Assembly (NCBI RefSeq): GCF_000612625.1
Contig: NZ_CCAS010000038.1
Coordinates: forward strand, 1 to 40,823
Origin: Neobacillus jeddahensis
GTDB lineage: Bacteria > Bacillota > Bacilli > Bacillales > Cytobacillaceae
Reading direction: 5' to 3'
Length of the DNA stretch: 40,823 nucleotides
Made by a program: the position numbers and the translations under genes. The notes below the pieces were generated by a model. It made no database searches. It was not told the DNA's origin and was given only the letters and a program-made list of their open reading frames with translations. Below, one piece after another: positions 22,706 to 31,273 of the stretch; within the stretch, counting starts at the first letter, position 1; every line of letters begins with the position of its first letter.

Positions 22706-23701
22706 ATGAAAGTATATGATGTAACAATTATTGGTGGCGGGCCCGTTGGTTTGTTCACAGCTTTTTATTGTGGAATGAGAGAGATGGAGACGAAGGTCAT
22801 CGAATTCTTGCCGTTTGTGGGTGGAAAGGTGTCATATTTTTACCCAGAGAAGGTGATCCGTGATATTGGCGGGATCCCGGCAATTGCGGGCGAGGATTTG
22901 ATTCGCCAGCTTGAGGCCCAAGCCAAAACGTTCCATCCGACGATCGTCCTGAATCAACAGGTTTTGGGAGTGGAAAAGGTAGAGGATGGTACGTTTGTGT
23001 TAACCAGTCATACTGGTGAACGACATTATACGCGAACGGTTATCCTAGCGACAGGATTTGGTGCCTTAAAAAGTGCGAAACTGGAACTGGAAAATGCCTG
23101 TCACTATGAGCAAAAAAGTATTTTTTATGATGCAATCGATACAAGTTTGAATTGGACAGACAAGCATGTGATGCTTGTGGGGGGCGGAAATTCTACTGTG
23201 GATTGGGCCATTAAGCTCCTCCCGCTTGCGAAGCAGGTCACCGTTGTCCATCGTAAAAATGAATTTGCTGGTATTGGCCGAAATATTACCTATCTAAAGG
23301 AATCCGATGCGACGATATGGACCCCGAGTGTGTTGGATGGGTTACATGGGGACGATGTGTTAACAAGTGTGACCGTGAAGAATTTGGAATCAGGTGAAAG
23401 GCAGAAAATTGAAGTCGATGCCGTTCTCGTCAATCATGGCTTTTCCATCGATGGTGGGCATATGAAGGAATGGCAGTTGGAGTTTGTGGGAAGCAATATC
23501 AGCGTTGATAGTGGAATGGCGACCAATATTCCGGGAGTTTTTGCAGTTGGGGATATTGTGACCTACCCTAATAAACTTCATTTAATTTCGGGTGGATTTG
23601 CCGAGGGACCAACCGCTGCCAATAGCGCAAAAGCGTATTTACAACCAGGAAAAAAATTGAAACCACTCTACTCGACCACATACGAAAAACTACAGAAATA
23701 A
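22706..23701 (+). CDS. Ferredoxin/flavodoxin-NADP+ reductase, thioredoxin-reductase-like (YumC/YcgT type)
   Basis: The protein has 331 residues from the ATG at 22706; the start MKVYDVTIIGGGPVGLFTAF is that of Bacillus FNR2 enzymes. FAD-binding GGGPVG is at about 9-14, the NADPH-binding site is LVGGGNSTVDWA, and the FAD motif near the C terminus is FAVGDIVTYPNKLHLISGGF. There is no CxxC redox-active pair, which separates it from thioredoxin reductase. It reduces ferredoxin or flavodoxin with NADPH. The Fur box at its promoter matches the known iron control of ycgT in B. subtilis, so the YcgT branch is favoured over YumC. Confidence 0.9.
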   Translation: MKVYDVTIIGGGPVGLFTAFYCGMREMETKVIEFLPFVGGKVSYFYPEKVIRDIGGIPAIAGEDLIRQLEAQAKTFHPTIVLNQQVLGVEKVEDGTFVLTSHTGERHYTRTVILATGFGALKSAKLELENACHYEQKSIFYDAIDTSLNWTDKHVMLVGGGNSTVDWAIKLLPLAKQVTVVHRKNEFAGIGRNITYLKESDATIWTPSVLDGLHGDDVLTSVTVKNLESGERQKIEVDAVLVNHGFSIDGGHMKEWQLEFVGSNISVDSGMATNIPGVFAVGDIVTYPNKLHLISGGFAEGPTAANSAKAYLQPGKKLKPLYSTTYEKLQK

Positions 23702-23798
23702 TAGTCTCGTGAGATCAACCTTAAAAACTCTGAAAATAAGCCCCCAGGCTCTTCTAAGCGGAAGAAAAGCCTAGAGGCTTCAGATTGTCGACAAAAGG

Positions 23799-23830
23799 CA
23801 TCGAGAGGACTCCCCTCTCGGTGTTTTTTG
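23799..23830 (+). terminator. Terminator after the ferredoxin reductase
   Basis: CATCGAGAGG (23799-23808) pairs with CCTCTCGGTG (23814-23823) with one G-T, followed by six T. Confidence 0.75.
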
Positions 23831-23861
23831 TCATTTTTGGATAGGATTGCGGTTAAAATAC

Positions 23862-23990
23862 GTTGATTTCCGCTCCGGGCACTTGCTTTCCGGGGGGCAG
23901 GCGGTGAGCTTCCTCGTCGCTGACGCTCCTGCGGGATCTCACCTGTCCTGCTAATCCCCCAGGAGTCAAGCGCCCTCCGCTCCAATCAAC
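23862..23990. repeat. GC-rich dispersed repeat, copy A
   Basis: This element starts GTTGATTTCCGCTCC and ends GGAGCGGA-complement CCAATCAAC. It is the near-complete reverse complement of the copy at 35356-35484, including CCTCGTCGC, GCTCCTGCGGG, and AATCCCCCAGGAGTCAAGC. It directly abuts the transposase remnant. Confidence 0.8.
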
Positions 23991-24254
23991 TAGTTTGGCT
24001 CACACTCAAGCTGGTTGCCATTTTCTTTAAATTCATGACAGCATATGTATTGTATGAAGACCATCTTAATCAACACTACGGGGCCGATGCTTGGACGACC
24101 AATCTCTGAATATAGGTTTTCAACCAAGGGATAGATGAATGAAAAATTCATGGCAGACTCCAGCTTGCGCACTAAAGGATATTTTAGGAACTAATTGATC
24201 AATTGTCAGCATTTCTAATTGTCCACGTTCATTTGATTGGTTTCTCGTCATCAT
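23990..24254 (-). pseudogene. Remnant of an IS1182-type transposase
   Basis: The minus strand reads MMTRNQSNERGQLEMLTIDQ-LVPK and then, after a frame change near 24180, RKLESAMNFSFIYPLVENLY and SEIGRPSIGPVVLIKMVFIQY. This is the N-terminal part of IS1182-family transposases (typical: VRKLD..IDFSFIY, GRPSIDPVVLIKM). The frame is broken by at least one indel plus a stop, and the sequence stops matching after FIQY. No terminal inverted repeats were found. It lies between GC-rich repeat copies A and B. Confidence 0.75.
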
Positions 24255-24302
24255 GGTACGTCACCTCGAAAATTAGTTTATCTACTGTTTTAACCAGTTG
24301 AA

Positions 24303-24429
24303 GTTGATTGGAGCGGAGGGTGGCGACTCCTGCGGGAAAAGCGGGAAAGTCGAGACCCTGGACTGAGCGTAGCGAGGGAAGCGGCTCGGCCCCGCCCGCG
24401 GAAAGCGTCCACCCGGAGCGGAAATCAAC
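24303..24429. repeat. GC-rich dispersed repeat, copy B
   Basis: It runs from GTTGATTGGAGCGGAGGGTG to CACCCGGAGCGGAAATCAAC. It has the same ends as copies A and C but a different middle, which includes GCTCGGCCCCGCCCGCGGAA. It is the parent form of the deleted copy at 11897-11960. Confidence 0.8.
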
Positions 24430-24466
24430 CTGCACTATTTACCTGTTTCTATTCTAAAAGAAAAAA

Positions 24467-24506
24467 GACTGTAGGCACTCGAAAATTTTCGAGTTTGTCT
24501 ACAGTC
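24467..24506. repeat. Imperfect 40-bp palindrome
   Basis: An 18-bp perfect palindrome, ACTCGAAAATTTTCGAGT, is flanked by GACTGTAG and CTACAGTC arms. A T-run 25 bases further on (TTATTTTTTC) makes a terminator possible, but no nearby gene obviously needs it. Confidence 0.55.
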
Positions 24507-24706
24507 TGTAGCCTAGGGGCTTATTTTTTCTATTTTCATAGTGAAAATGCCGGGATGGGTGTCAGGCACCAAATCAACTTTATTTTTTGAATAACAGTGG
24601 AATTTTTTTGATATTAGACCCAATTTCGACATTATATGCTAATATCAAAGAAGGACTATTTTTTTACATAATTTTTCTAAGGCGGCTAAATAATGGGGAA
24701 TTTCCA

Positions 24707-27136
24707 ATGAGCATGTTCAAGGATATATCTGTTAAAACATGGATTATATTAGTGTTTTTTTATTTGTTTCCTCCTGTGTTGGATTATATAGATTTTCAGG
24801 ATCAAAGTTTACAAAATGTTTTTTGGTATTTTTATCTTATTCCCGCATTAATTATTGCCTTTCATAAAGGAAGCAAATATGGTGGATTGGCTACAGCCGT
24901 GTCTTCCCTGTTTTTTCTAATGGATCAATCCTTATTACAACCAGAGGGAATAAGTAAACAAGAAGTCATCATCCTTTTTGAAATGACAACGATTAATTTG
25001 CTCGTCTCGCTTTTCGTCGGATACCTTGTGAAAAATAATCGATTAAGACGGATCGAATTATCGAAGGCCAATACTTTGCTTGAGAGTGTGTTTCACCATC
25101 TCGATATCGGGATTTGGTCGATCGGAAAAAGGGAAAACTTCCTCATTTCAAAAGGAATTGAAGATATATATGGCATGTCGCGTGAAAAGGAGCTACGTGA
25201 TCACCATTTTTGGAAAAAATCGATCCATCCTGATGATCTCGTCATCGTGGAGCAAATTGATCAGAAATGGAAAGCTCTGGAGGACTATGAATACGAATAT
25301 CGGATCATCCGATCGAATGGGGATATCCGTTGGATCCGGGATCGCGGTATTCCTGTTTTTAGTGAGGATGGTAAGCATGTCAGGTATGATGGGACCAACG
25401 TAGACATCACCAAACAAAAGGAACTAGAAATTGATTTGAAGGAGTCGGAAGAACGATACAAGACCCTTGTCGAGAACTCCATTGTAGGCGTATTTATGGT
25501 TCAAAATATGGAATTGGTCTATGTGAATCCCTGGTTTTCCACAATGCTCGGTTTGACCAAGGAAGAATTACTTGGCACAAGGCTGACAGAATATTTGAAC
25601 GAAGCGGATCGGAACCGCATCATTTCCCATTTTCAATTATTGTTAGAGGAGAAAGAAGCACATTTCATTGATTTGATCCAAACAAATGATCTAAATGGCG
25701 CGGTTAAATACCTTGAAATTCAAGCTAGATTAACCTCTATGGATGGAGACACAGCGATTATTGGGGTAGCAATAGATGTAACCGATAAAAAGAAGGCCAA
25801 TGAGAAATTAGAATACGTTGCCTATCACGACCCGCTTACAGGGCTTCCGAATAAGCATTATTTGATGGATTTATCGAACCAGTATTATCAATCTACCAGT
25901 CTTGGAAATCCTGGTTATATCCTATGTTTAAATCTCGATCGCTTTAAGTTAATCAATGATTCCTTTGGACATCGGGTCGGTGATCAACTTATTACCCTTG
26001 TAGCAAACAGAATCGCAAATTGTAGTCTATCGGTGGGAAAGGTGCTTCGAGGTCAGGGAGATGAATTTATTGTTTATTTGCCAGATACAAATGAGCAGCA
26101 GGCATTGGCCCATGCGACTACATTATTAGACGACCTATCGAAGCCTTATTATTTAGCAGAACAGGATATTCGGATTACCGTCAGTATCGGGATTGCTCCC
26201 TTTGAAATGAATGAAACTTTAGAAGATCTTGTTCAAAAGGCGGGCTCAGCCCTGCATTTTGCCAAGGATTTTGGCGGAAACCAATACCAGCTCTATTCTT
26301 TGGAAATTGGGAAGCAAGTGAACCGTAGGCTTCAGCTCGAACAGCGATTGCGCAAAGCCCTCGAAGAAAACAATCTGTCCGTTGTCTATCAACCGAAACT
26401 GCACTTATTCTCGAATCGTATTACCGGTATGGAAGCTTTAATCAGATGGAATGATCCGATTCTTGGTGCGGTGTCACCGGTTGAATTTATCCCGATTGCC
26501 GAAGATACGGGCTTGATCATCGCAATTGGGAAATGGGTGCTGGAAACAGCCTGTAAACAAACAAAGGAATGGGAGCGAAGCGGGTATCCACCCATCCTTG
26601 TCTGTGTAAATATTTCTAGTAGGCAGTTTTTGCAGGATGATTTTGTTAAAATGGTTGAACAAGTTTTAAAAGAGACTTCGTTATCGCCTGAGAACTTAAA
26701 TTTAGAAATTACAGAAAGTATTGCGTTGTATAATATCGATGATGCAATTGAAAAATTGCTGCAAATAAAACAATTGGGCGTGAGTATTTCACTCGATGAC
26801 TTTGGAACGGGATATTCGTCGATGAGCTATTTGAAGTTATTACCGATTGACTTTTTAAAGATCGATCGTGCTTTCACGAGTGGAATTTTTAAGGATAAAA
26901 ACGATTTAGCGATTATTGATTCGATCATTTCATTGTCGCATTCCTTAGGGATGAGAGTTGTGGCAGAAGGAGTAGAGGACGAGAATCAGCTAAATGCCTT
27001 ATCGAATCTAAGCTGTGACGAAATTCAAGGATATTATTATGCGAGGCCGATGCCGGTTCCACAATTTAAAGAATTCTTAGATGAAACAATGGTCGGCATG
27101 AGCAGCTATCTGATCGAAAAAGAGACAAATGAGTAA
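24707..27136 (+). CDS. Membrane PAS-PAS-GGDEF-EAL protein, probable c-di-GMP phosphodiesterase
   Basis: The protein has 809 residues from the ATG at 24707 (ATGGGGAA 6 bases upstream); frames further upstream lack a ribosome site. Residues 10-110 hold about three to four membrane helices. PAS domains follow at about 120-240 (HPDDL, DGTNVDITKQKEL) and 245-365. The GGDEF domain (370-530) has QGDEF (450-454) instead of GGDEF, so cyclase activity is doubtful. The EAL domain (545-800) keeps EALIRW (576-581), VNISSRQF, EITES, DDFGTGYSS, LKIDRAF and VVAEGVE, the residues needed for metal-dependent hydrolysis. It likely degrades c-di-GMP, with the GGDEF domain acting as a GTP sensor at most. It is a single gene between terminators. 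Confidence 0.92.
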   Translation: MSMFKDISVKTWIILVFFYLFPPVLDYIDFQDQSLQNVFWYFYLIPALIIAFHKGSKYGGLATAVSSLFFLMDQSLLQPEGISKQEVIILFEMTTINLLVSLFVGYLVKNNRLRRIELSKANTLLESVFHHLDIGIWSIGKRENFLISKGIEDIYGMSREKELRDHHFWKKSIHPDDLVIVEQIDQKWKALEDYEYEYRIIRSNGDIRWIRDRGIPVFSEDGKHVRYDGTNVDITKQKELEIDLKESEERYKTLVENSIVGVFMVQNMELVYVNPWFSTMLGLTKEELLGTRLTEYLNEADRNRIISHFQLLLEEKEAHFIDLIQTNDLNGAVKYLEIQARLTSMDGDTAIIGVAIDVTDKKKANEKLEYVAYHDPLTGLPNKHYLMDLSNQYYQSTSLGNPGYILCLNLDRFKLINDSFGHRVGDQLITLVANRIANCSLSVGKVLRGQGDEFIVYLPDTNEQQALAHATTLLDDLSKPYYLAEQDIRITVSIGIAPFEMNETLEDLVQKAGSALHFAKDFGGNQYQLYSLEIGKQVNRRLQLEQRLRKALEENNLSVVYQPKLHLFSNRITGMEALIRWNDPILGAVSPVEFIPIAEDTGLIIAIGKWVLETACKQTKEWERSGYPPILVCVNISSRQFLQDDFVKMVEQVLKETSLSPENLNLEITESIALYNIDDAIEKLLQIKQLGVSISLDDFGTGYSSMSYLKLLPIDFLKIDRAFTSGIFKDKNDLAIIDSIISLSHSLGMRVVAEGVEDENQLNALSNLSCDEIQGYYYARPMPVPQFKEFLDETMVGMSSYLIEKETNE

Positions 27137-27188
27137 CAATAAATGCTTCTTTCAAGTTTATGAATGGACACACATAACCTAAACAAAA

Positions 27189-27224
27189 AGTAAAAGCACC
27201 GCTCAATGGAGTGGTGCTTTTACT
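27189..27224. terminator. Terminator after the GGDEF-EAL gene
   Basis: AGTAAAAGCACC (27189-27200) pairs perfectly with GGTGCTTTTACT (27213-27224). Confidence 0.85.
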
Positions 27225-27333
27225 AGTTGCTGTCATTTTTACTATTAATGCATTTTCACCCAATTTCTTGCTATAATGGCAAGTGGAAAGCGTTAATATT
27301 AAGGATATGAAACAGGGAGGGTCTTCCCACTAT

Positions 27334-27972
27334 ATGAAAATTAAAGTAATCATTGCAGATGATAATTCATTTATTCGAGAAGGTTTGAAAATCATTCTCT
27401 CTACATACGAAGAATTTGAGGTGCTCGACACCGTGAATGATGGGAAAGAGGCCTTGGCGTATTGCTTGCAACATAAGGTCGATCTTGCCCTGCTCGATGT
27501 GCGCATGCCCAATATGAACGGGGTGGAAGCAACGAAGCTTATTACAGAGCAAACGTCCACCAAGCCGATCATCTTAACGACCTTTGATGATGACGAGTAT
27601 ATTCTCGATGCCATTAAAAATGGAGCTAAAGGCTATTTATTAAAAAACAATGACCCTGAACAAATTCGTGATGCCATGAAAAGTGTTTTTAACGGTAACA
27701 GCATTATCCAGGATGTGATTTTAGAAAAAATAAAGTCCAATTTAGCGGCAGCGAAGGAACCAGAAACGAAAATGGATCTTAGCCTGTTTACCGAGCGGGA
27801 ACGGGAGATCATGGCCTTAATTGCCAAGGGCTATTCCAACAAAGCGATTTCTAAACAATTGTTTATTTCCGAGGGGACAGTCGCCAATTACATCACCTCG
27901 ATTTTAGGCAAGACTGGACTTGAGCACCGCACGCAGATTGCGATTTACTATCTCACCGGGAAAGTCGACTAA
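27334..27972 (+). CDS. NarL/LuxR-family response regulator (LnrK-like)
   Basis: The product has 212 residues from the ATG at 27334; CAGGGAGGG lies upstream at a rather long spacing, so the start is slightly uncertain. The receiver domain has acidic D9-D10, phospho-acceptor D55 in LLDVRMP, and K in LLKN. The C-terminal LuxR-type HTH has TEREREIMALIAKGYSNKAI and SEGTVANYITSIL. It is followed one base later by its histidine kinase gene and then by an ABC exporter, which it probably activates, as LnrK does for lnrLMN in B. subtilis. Confidence 0.9.
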   Translation: MKIKVIIADDNSFIREGLKIILSTYEEFEVLDTVNDGKEALAYCLQHKVDLALLDVRMPNMNGVEATKLITEQTSTKPIILTTFDDDEYILDAIKNGAKGYLLKNNDPEQIRDAMKSVFNGNSIIQDVILEKIKSNLAAAKEPETKMDLSLFTEREREIMALIAKGYSNKAISKQLFISEGTVANYITSILGKTGLEHRTQIAIYYLTGKVD

Positions 27973-27973
27973 A

Positions 27974-29080
27974 ATGGAGTTTTGGATCATCTTTACGAAG
28001 CTGACCTTGATCCTGTATATTGCCTTTCAATCTGTCCAAGCACATATCAGCCACATCTCATGGATTGTTCTCACGATACTGCTCTATTTTTGTGTCAATA
28101 TTACGGTTTATCTTTTTAAAAATAGCATCATCAAACAACTGCTCCTGATTCTATCGATGGGTCTTTCCATTTGGGCCTATTTTGTCGTGAACCCAGTGTT
28201 TAGTTTGCTTTTTCCGTTATCGATGGTGGAATTGGCGGCAGGATTAACGGAGAAAAAATGGGTCCTGTTGATTCTTCCACTTGTCCCGATTCTTTATATC
28301 GATGAGATGCTTAGGCCGCTATACGGTTTAGTCGCGATCCTTTCCTTTATGATTTTTACGTTCACATCAACGTATAGTAGGATATGCTTGAAAAATGAAG
28401 CGTCATTAGATGCGATGCGGAAAAAGCTTCAGAAGGTTACGAAAGATTTAAATGAAAATACAGAATACATTCGGCAATCGGAGTACACCTTTAAATTAGA
28501 GGAACGGAATCGAATTTCACAGGAAATTCACGATAAAATTGGCCATTCCATGACTGGGGCCCTTTTTCAAATGGAAGCGGCTAAACGGTTAATGGAAACA
28601 AATCAACCAAAGGCAACGGAGCTTCTGCAAAATGCCATTCACATTTCGAAGGATGGCATCGAAAATATCCGGATGACGCTTAAAAATATGAAGCCCCCGA
28701 CCGAGCAGGTTGGGATTCATCGCCTAAAGCTGTTAGTGGAGAATTTTAATACGAAGCAATCCATCAAAACACTGCTTACTCATGAGGGGAATCTTGATAT
28801 TATCACATCGATTCAATGGAAAATTATCCATGAAAATGTTATGGAGGCGCTAACGAATGCGATGAAGTACTCGCATGCTTCACAGGTTTCCATCGATTTG
28901 AAGGTGCTAAACAAAATCATCAGAATAGAAGTGCGGGATAATGGGGCGGGAACGGATACTATCAAAAAAGGCCTAGGCATTATTGGTATGGAAGAACGTA
29001 CCGCCGCTCTGAACGGCAAAATCATTGTCGACAGCAGCCATGGTTTTTCCGTCACCACGCTCTTGCCGATTCCCTCATGA
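27974..29080 (+). CDS. NarL-type sensor histidine kinase (LnrJ-like)
   Basis: The protein has 368 residues from the ATG at 27974, one base after the regulator stop. The N-terminal 135 residues form about five membrane helices with only short loops, so signals are probably sensed in the membrane. A coiled linker leads to the HisKA_3 domain with phospho-acceptor H186 in RNRISQEIHDKIGHS. The HATPase domain has ENVMEALTNAMKYS, DNGAGTD and GLGIIGMEER. The intramembrane-sensing layout together with an exporter resembles LnrJ, which detects linear polyenes. The ligand here is unknown. Confidence 0.88.
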   Translation: MEFWIIFTKLTLILYIAFQSVQAHISHISWIVLTILLYFCVNITVYLFKNSIIKQLLLILSMGLSIWAYFVVNPVFSLLFPLSMVELAAGLTEKKWVLLILPLVPILYIDEMLRPLYGLVAILSFMIFTFTSTYSRICLKNEASLDAMRKKLQKVTKDLNENTEYIRQSEYTFKLEERNRISQEIHDKIGHSMTGALFQMEAAKRLMETNQPKATELLQNAIHISKDGIENIRMTLKNMKPPTEQVGIHRLKLLVENFNTKQSIKTLLTHEGNLDIITSIQWKIIHENVMEALTNAMKYSHASQVSIDLKVLNKIIRIEVRDNGAGTDTIKKGLGIIGMEERTAALNGKIIVDSSHGFSVTTLLPIPS

Positions 29081-29118
29081 ACATCTCACATCCACAATAT
29101 GAATATTCTCATGCGAAA

Positions 29119-29156
29119 AGAATGAACGATTGCACTTATAGCGTTCATTCTTTTTA
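29119..29156 (+). terminator. Hairpin between the kinase and the ABC genes
   Basis: AGAATGAACG (29119-29128) pairs with CGTTCATTCT (29142-29151), followed by TTTTATTTAT. It separates the two-component genes from the exporter operon. Confidence 0.75.
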
Positions 29157-29198
29157 TTTATACTTGAAACATAAAGAAACTTCACTAGGGGTGAAAAC

Positions 29199-30137
29199 AT
29201 GAATGTATTAGAAATTAAGAATTTAACGAAAAAATTCGGTGATTTTATTGCTGTTGATAATATGAGCTTAACGGTGGCGGAGGGAGAAATCTTTGGGTTT
29301 CTTGGCGCAAATGGGGCAGGAAAAAGTACCACGATTAACATGATTGCTGGTCTCTTGCGCAGTAATGATGGAACCATTAGTATTCTTGGAAAAAATAATG
29401 CCAAACAAAGTCGCTTTGCCAAAATGAATATTGGGATGGTGCCACAGGATATAGCGATTTATGAGGATATGACAGCTTATGAAAACGTCAAATTCTTTGC
29501 CGGACTATATGGTCTGCGTGGAGCGGAGCTCAATGAACGCGTCGTGGAGGCGCTTGAGTTCGTAGGCCTTCAAGATAAACATAAAAGTTATCCAAAAAGT
29601 TTTTCCGGTGGGATGAAACGACGCTTAAACATTGCCTGTGCTATTGCCCATCGCCCAAAGTTAATTATCATGGATGAACCAACCGTTGGGATTGATCCAC
29701 AGTCCCGGAATTACATTCTGACTTCTGTCCGGAAGTTAAACGAAATGGGCTGTACGATTATCTATACCAGCCACTATATGGAGGAAGTCGAGGAGATCTG
29801 TTCGAAAATTGCCATCATTGACCATGGCAAAATTATCGCGGAGGGCACGAAGGAACAGTTGAAATCGATTATTACCAATACGAAGGATGTCTGGATTGAA
29901 GTGAAAACAACGGAAAAGGTGAATCTTGCGGCCATTCAAGACATCAACGGCGTAGAGGCTGTTTCTGTGGATGAAAATTTTATTAAAATCAACTCCGATA
30001 CAGGTGTTAACAACTTAAACAAAATCCTTGAGCACTTTATGAACAGTCATATCGAAATCCGCTCCTTACAGGAAAAGGCACCAAATTTAGAGACGGTATT
30101 TTTAACGTTAACAGGCAGAAATTTACGTGACCAATAA
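29199..30137 (+). CDS. ABC exporter ATP-binding protein (LnrL-like)
   Basis: The protein has 312 residues. Walker A is GANGAGKSTT (about 35-44), the signature SFSGGMKRRL, Walker B LIIMDEPT and the H-loop TSHYMEE. The C-terminal ~80 residues form the extension typical of DrrA-type drug-export ATPases. GGGGTGAAAAC precedes the ATG. It is the first gene of a three-gene exporter unit with two membrane proteins, directly downstream of a two-component system, which matches the lnrLMN (yfiLMN) arrangement. Role: energising export or extraction of a membrane-active compound, by analogy. Confidence 0.9.
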   Translation: MNVLEIKNLTKKFGDFIAVDNMSLTVAEGEIFGFLGANGAGKSTTINMIAGLLRSNDGTISILGKNNAKQSRFAKMNIGMVPQDIAIYEDMTAYENVKFFAGLYGLRGAELNERVVEALEFVGLQDKHKSYPKSFSGGMKRRLNIACAIAHRPKLIIMDEPTVGIDPQSRNYILTSVRKLNEMGCTIIYTSHYMEEVEEICSKIAIIDHGKIIAEGTKEQLKSIITNTKDVWIEVKTTEKVNLAAIQDINGVEAVSVDENFIKINSDTGVNNLNKILEHFMNSHIEIRSLQEKAPNLETVFLTLTGRNLRDQ

Positions 30138-30160
30138 GAAAGGGAAAGGAGTTTTTTTCT

Positions 30161-31273
30161 TTGAATATAATCAATATGGCTTGGAAGGGAATCAAAACGG
30201 ATTTTCGTGATATCCGCACCTTGTTTTTTATGTTAGCCTTCCCTATTATCTTAATGCTTGTGCTTGGAACAGCACTTTCAAATGCGTTTACGACCACACT
30301 TCCGATAGATGATATCGATGTCTTATATAAGGATACAACGGACGGTGCGGCCTTACAGCAGTTTATTCAGCAGGCTGATCAATCAGGGATTGAGTTTAAG
30401 AAAGTGACGATACACACCGATGGTAAAAAAGAAGTGAAACAAGGAAAATACACGGGGTATGTAGAAGTGACGGAAGAAGGGGTCGAACTGTATGTCAATT
30501 CGGGTGACAGCATAGGCGGAAATATCCTCCAAGGAATGCTCTCTTCCTATGTCGACAAGTACAATATCTCCTCTGAAATCATGAAGGTGGCCCCTGATAA
30601 ATTGGAGCAGGCCTTCTCCGGTGGGAAACAAACGAATTTTATTAAAGAAACCTCGGTCAATCCCACTAAACAACCAGGTTCAATGGATTATTATGCGATT
30701 GTGATCACGTCGATGATTGTTCTTTACGGGGCGATGTCGTCAAGCTCATTAATTGTTGGGGAAAGAGTAAGAAAGACAGCCGATCGTTTAATAGCATCTC
30801 CTGTCAGAAAAAGTGAAATCTTTATCGGCAAAGTCCTGGGGAGTCTCGTTAGTAATAGTTTATGCGTTTTGCTAGTCGTCCTGTTTAGTAAACTATTTTT
30901 CAAAGCCAACTGGGGAGACCATATGGGTCTGGTATTTTTAGTGCTACTAGCAGAAGTTATCTTTGCTGTCAGTCTGGGAATCGGTGTAAGCTTCCTAGCG
31001 AAAACAAGTGCGGCCCCAAAGGTGATCATCATGCTGTTTGTCCAATTATCATCCTTCTTTGGTGGAGCCTATTTCAAACTGGAAAATCCAGAGGGCATTT
31101 TTAAGTTTATCACAGATCTTTCTCCGTTAACTTGGATCAATTCGGCATTAACGAAAATCATCTATGCAAATGACTTTTCTGCTGCCATCCCGGCGCTGAC
31201 GATCAATTTGGTAGGGGCCATTCTATTCTTACTTATATCTATCGTCTCATTACAAAGAAGGGAGGGGCTATAA
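30161..31273 (+). CDS. ABC-2 type permease (LnrM-like)
   Basis: The protein has 370 residues from a TTG with AAAGGGAAAGGAG 8 bases upstream. The ABC-2 permease layout is clear: one N-terminal helix (LFFMLAFPIILMLVLG), an extracytoplasmic domain of about 150 residues, then five C-terminal helices. Its stop overlaps the next start (TAATG). The two permeases would form a heterodimer with the ATPase at 29199. Family relatives include drug-resistance and linearmycin-resistance permeases. Confidence 0.87.
   Translation: MNIINMAWKGIKTDFRDIRTLFFMLAFPIILMLVLGTALSNAFTTTLPIDDIDVLYKDTTDGAALQQFIQQADQSGIEFKKVTIHTDGKKEVKQGKYTGYVEVTEEGVELYVNSGDSIGGNILQGMLSSYVDKYNISSEIMKVAPDKLEQAFSGGKQTNFIKETSVNPTKQPGSMDYYAIVITSMIVLYGAMSSSSLIVGERVRKTADRLIASPVRKSEIFIGKVLGSLVSNSLCVLLVVLFSKLFFKANWGDHMGLVFLVLLAEVIFAVSLGIGVSFLAKTSAAPKVIIMLFVQLSSFFGGAYFKLENPEGIFKFITDLSPLTWINSALTKIIYANDFSAAIPALTINLVGAILFLLISIVSLQRREGL

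Noticed and set aside
23668..23985. Arginine/proline-rich minus-strand frame
   Set aside because: It lies over the GC-rich dispersed repeat and a terminator; its composition comes from the repeat. Similar frames at 24229-24435 and 35346-35564 are rejected for the same reason.
24558..24570. GGTGTCAGGCACC, a motif seen repeatedly in Bacillaceae intergenic DNA
   Set aside because: Only one copy was noticed here, so it is not called as a repeat feature.
24587..24706. N-terminal extension of the GGDEF-EAL protein from a TTG at 24587
   Set aside because: There is no ribosome site at that codon, while ATGGGGAA precedes the ATG at 24707, whose product starts directly before the first membrane helix.
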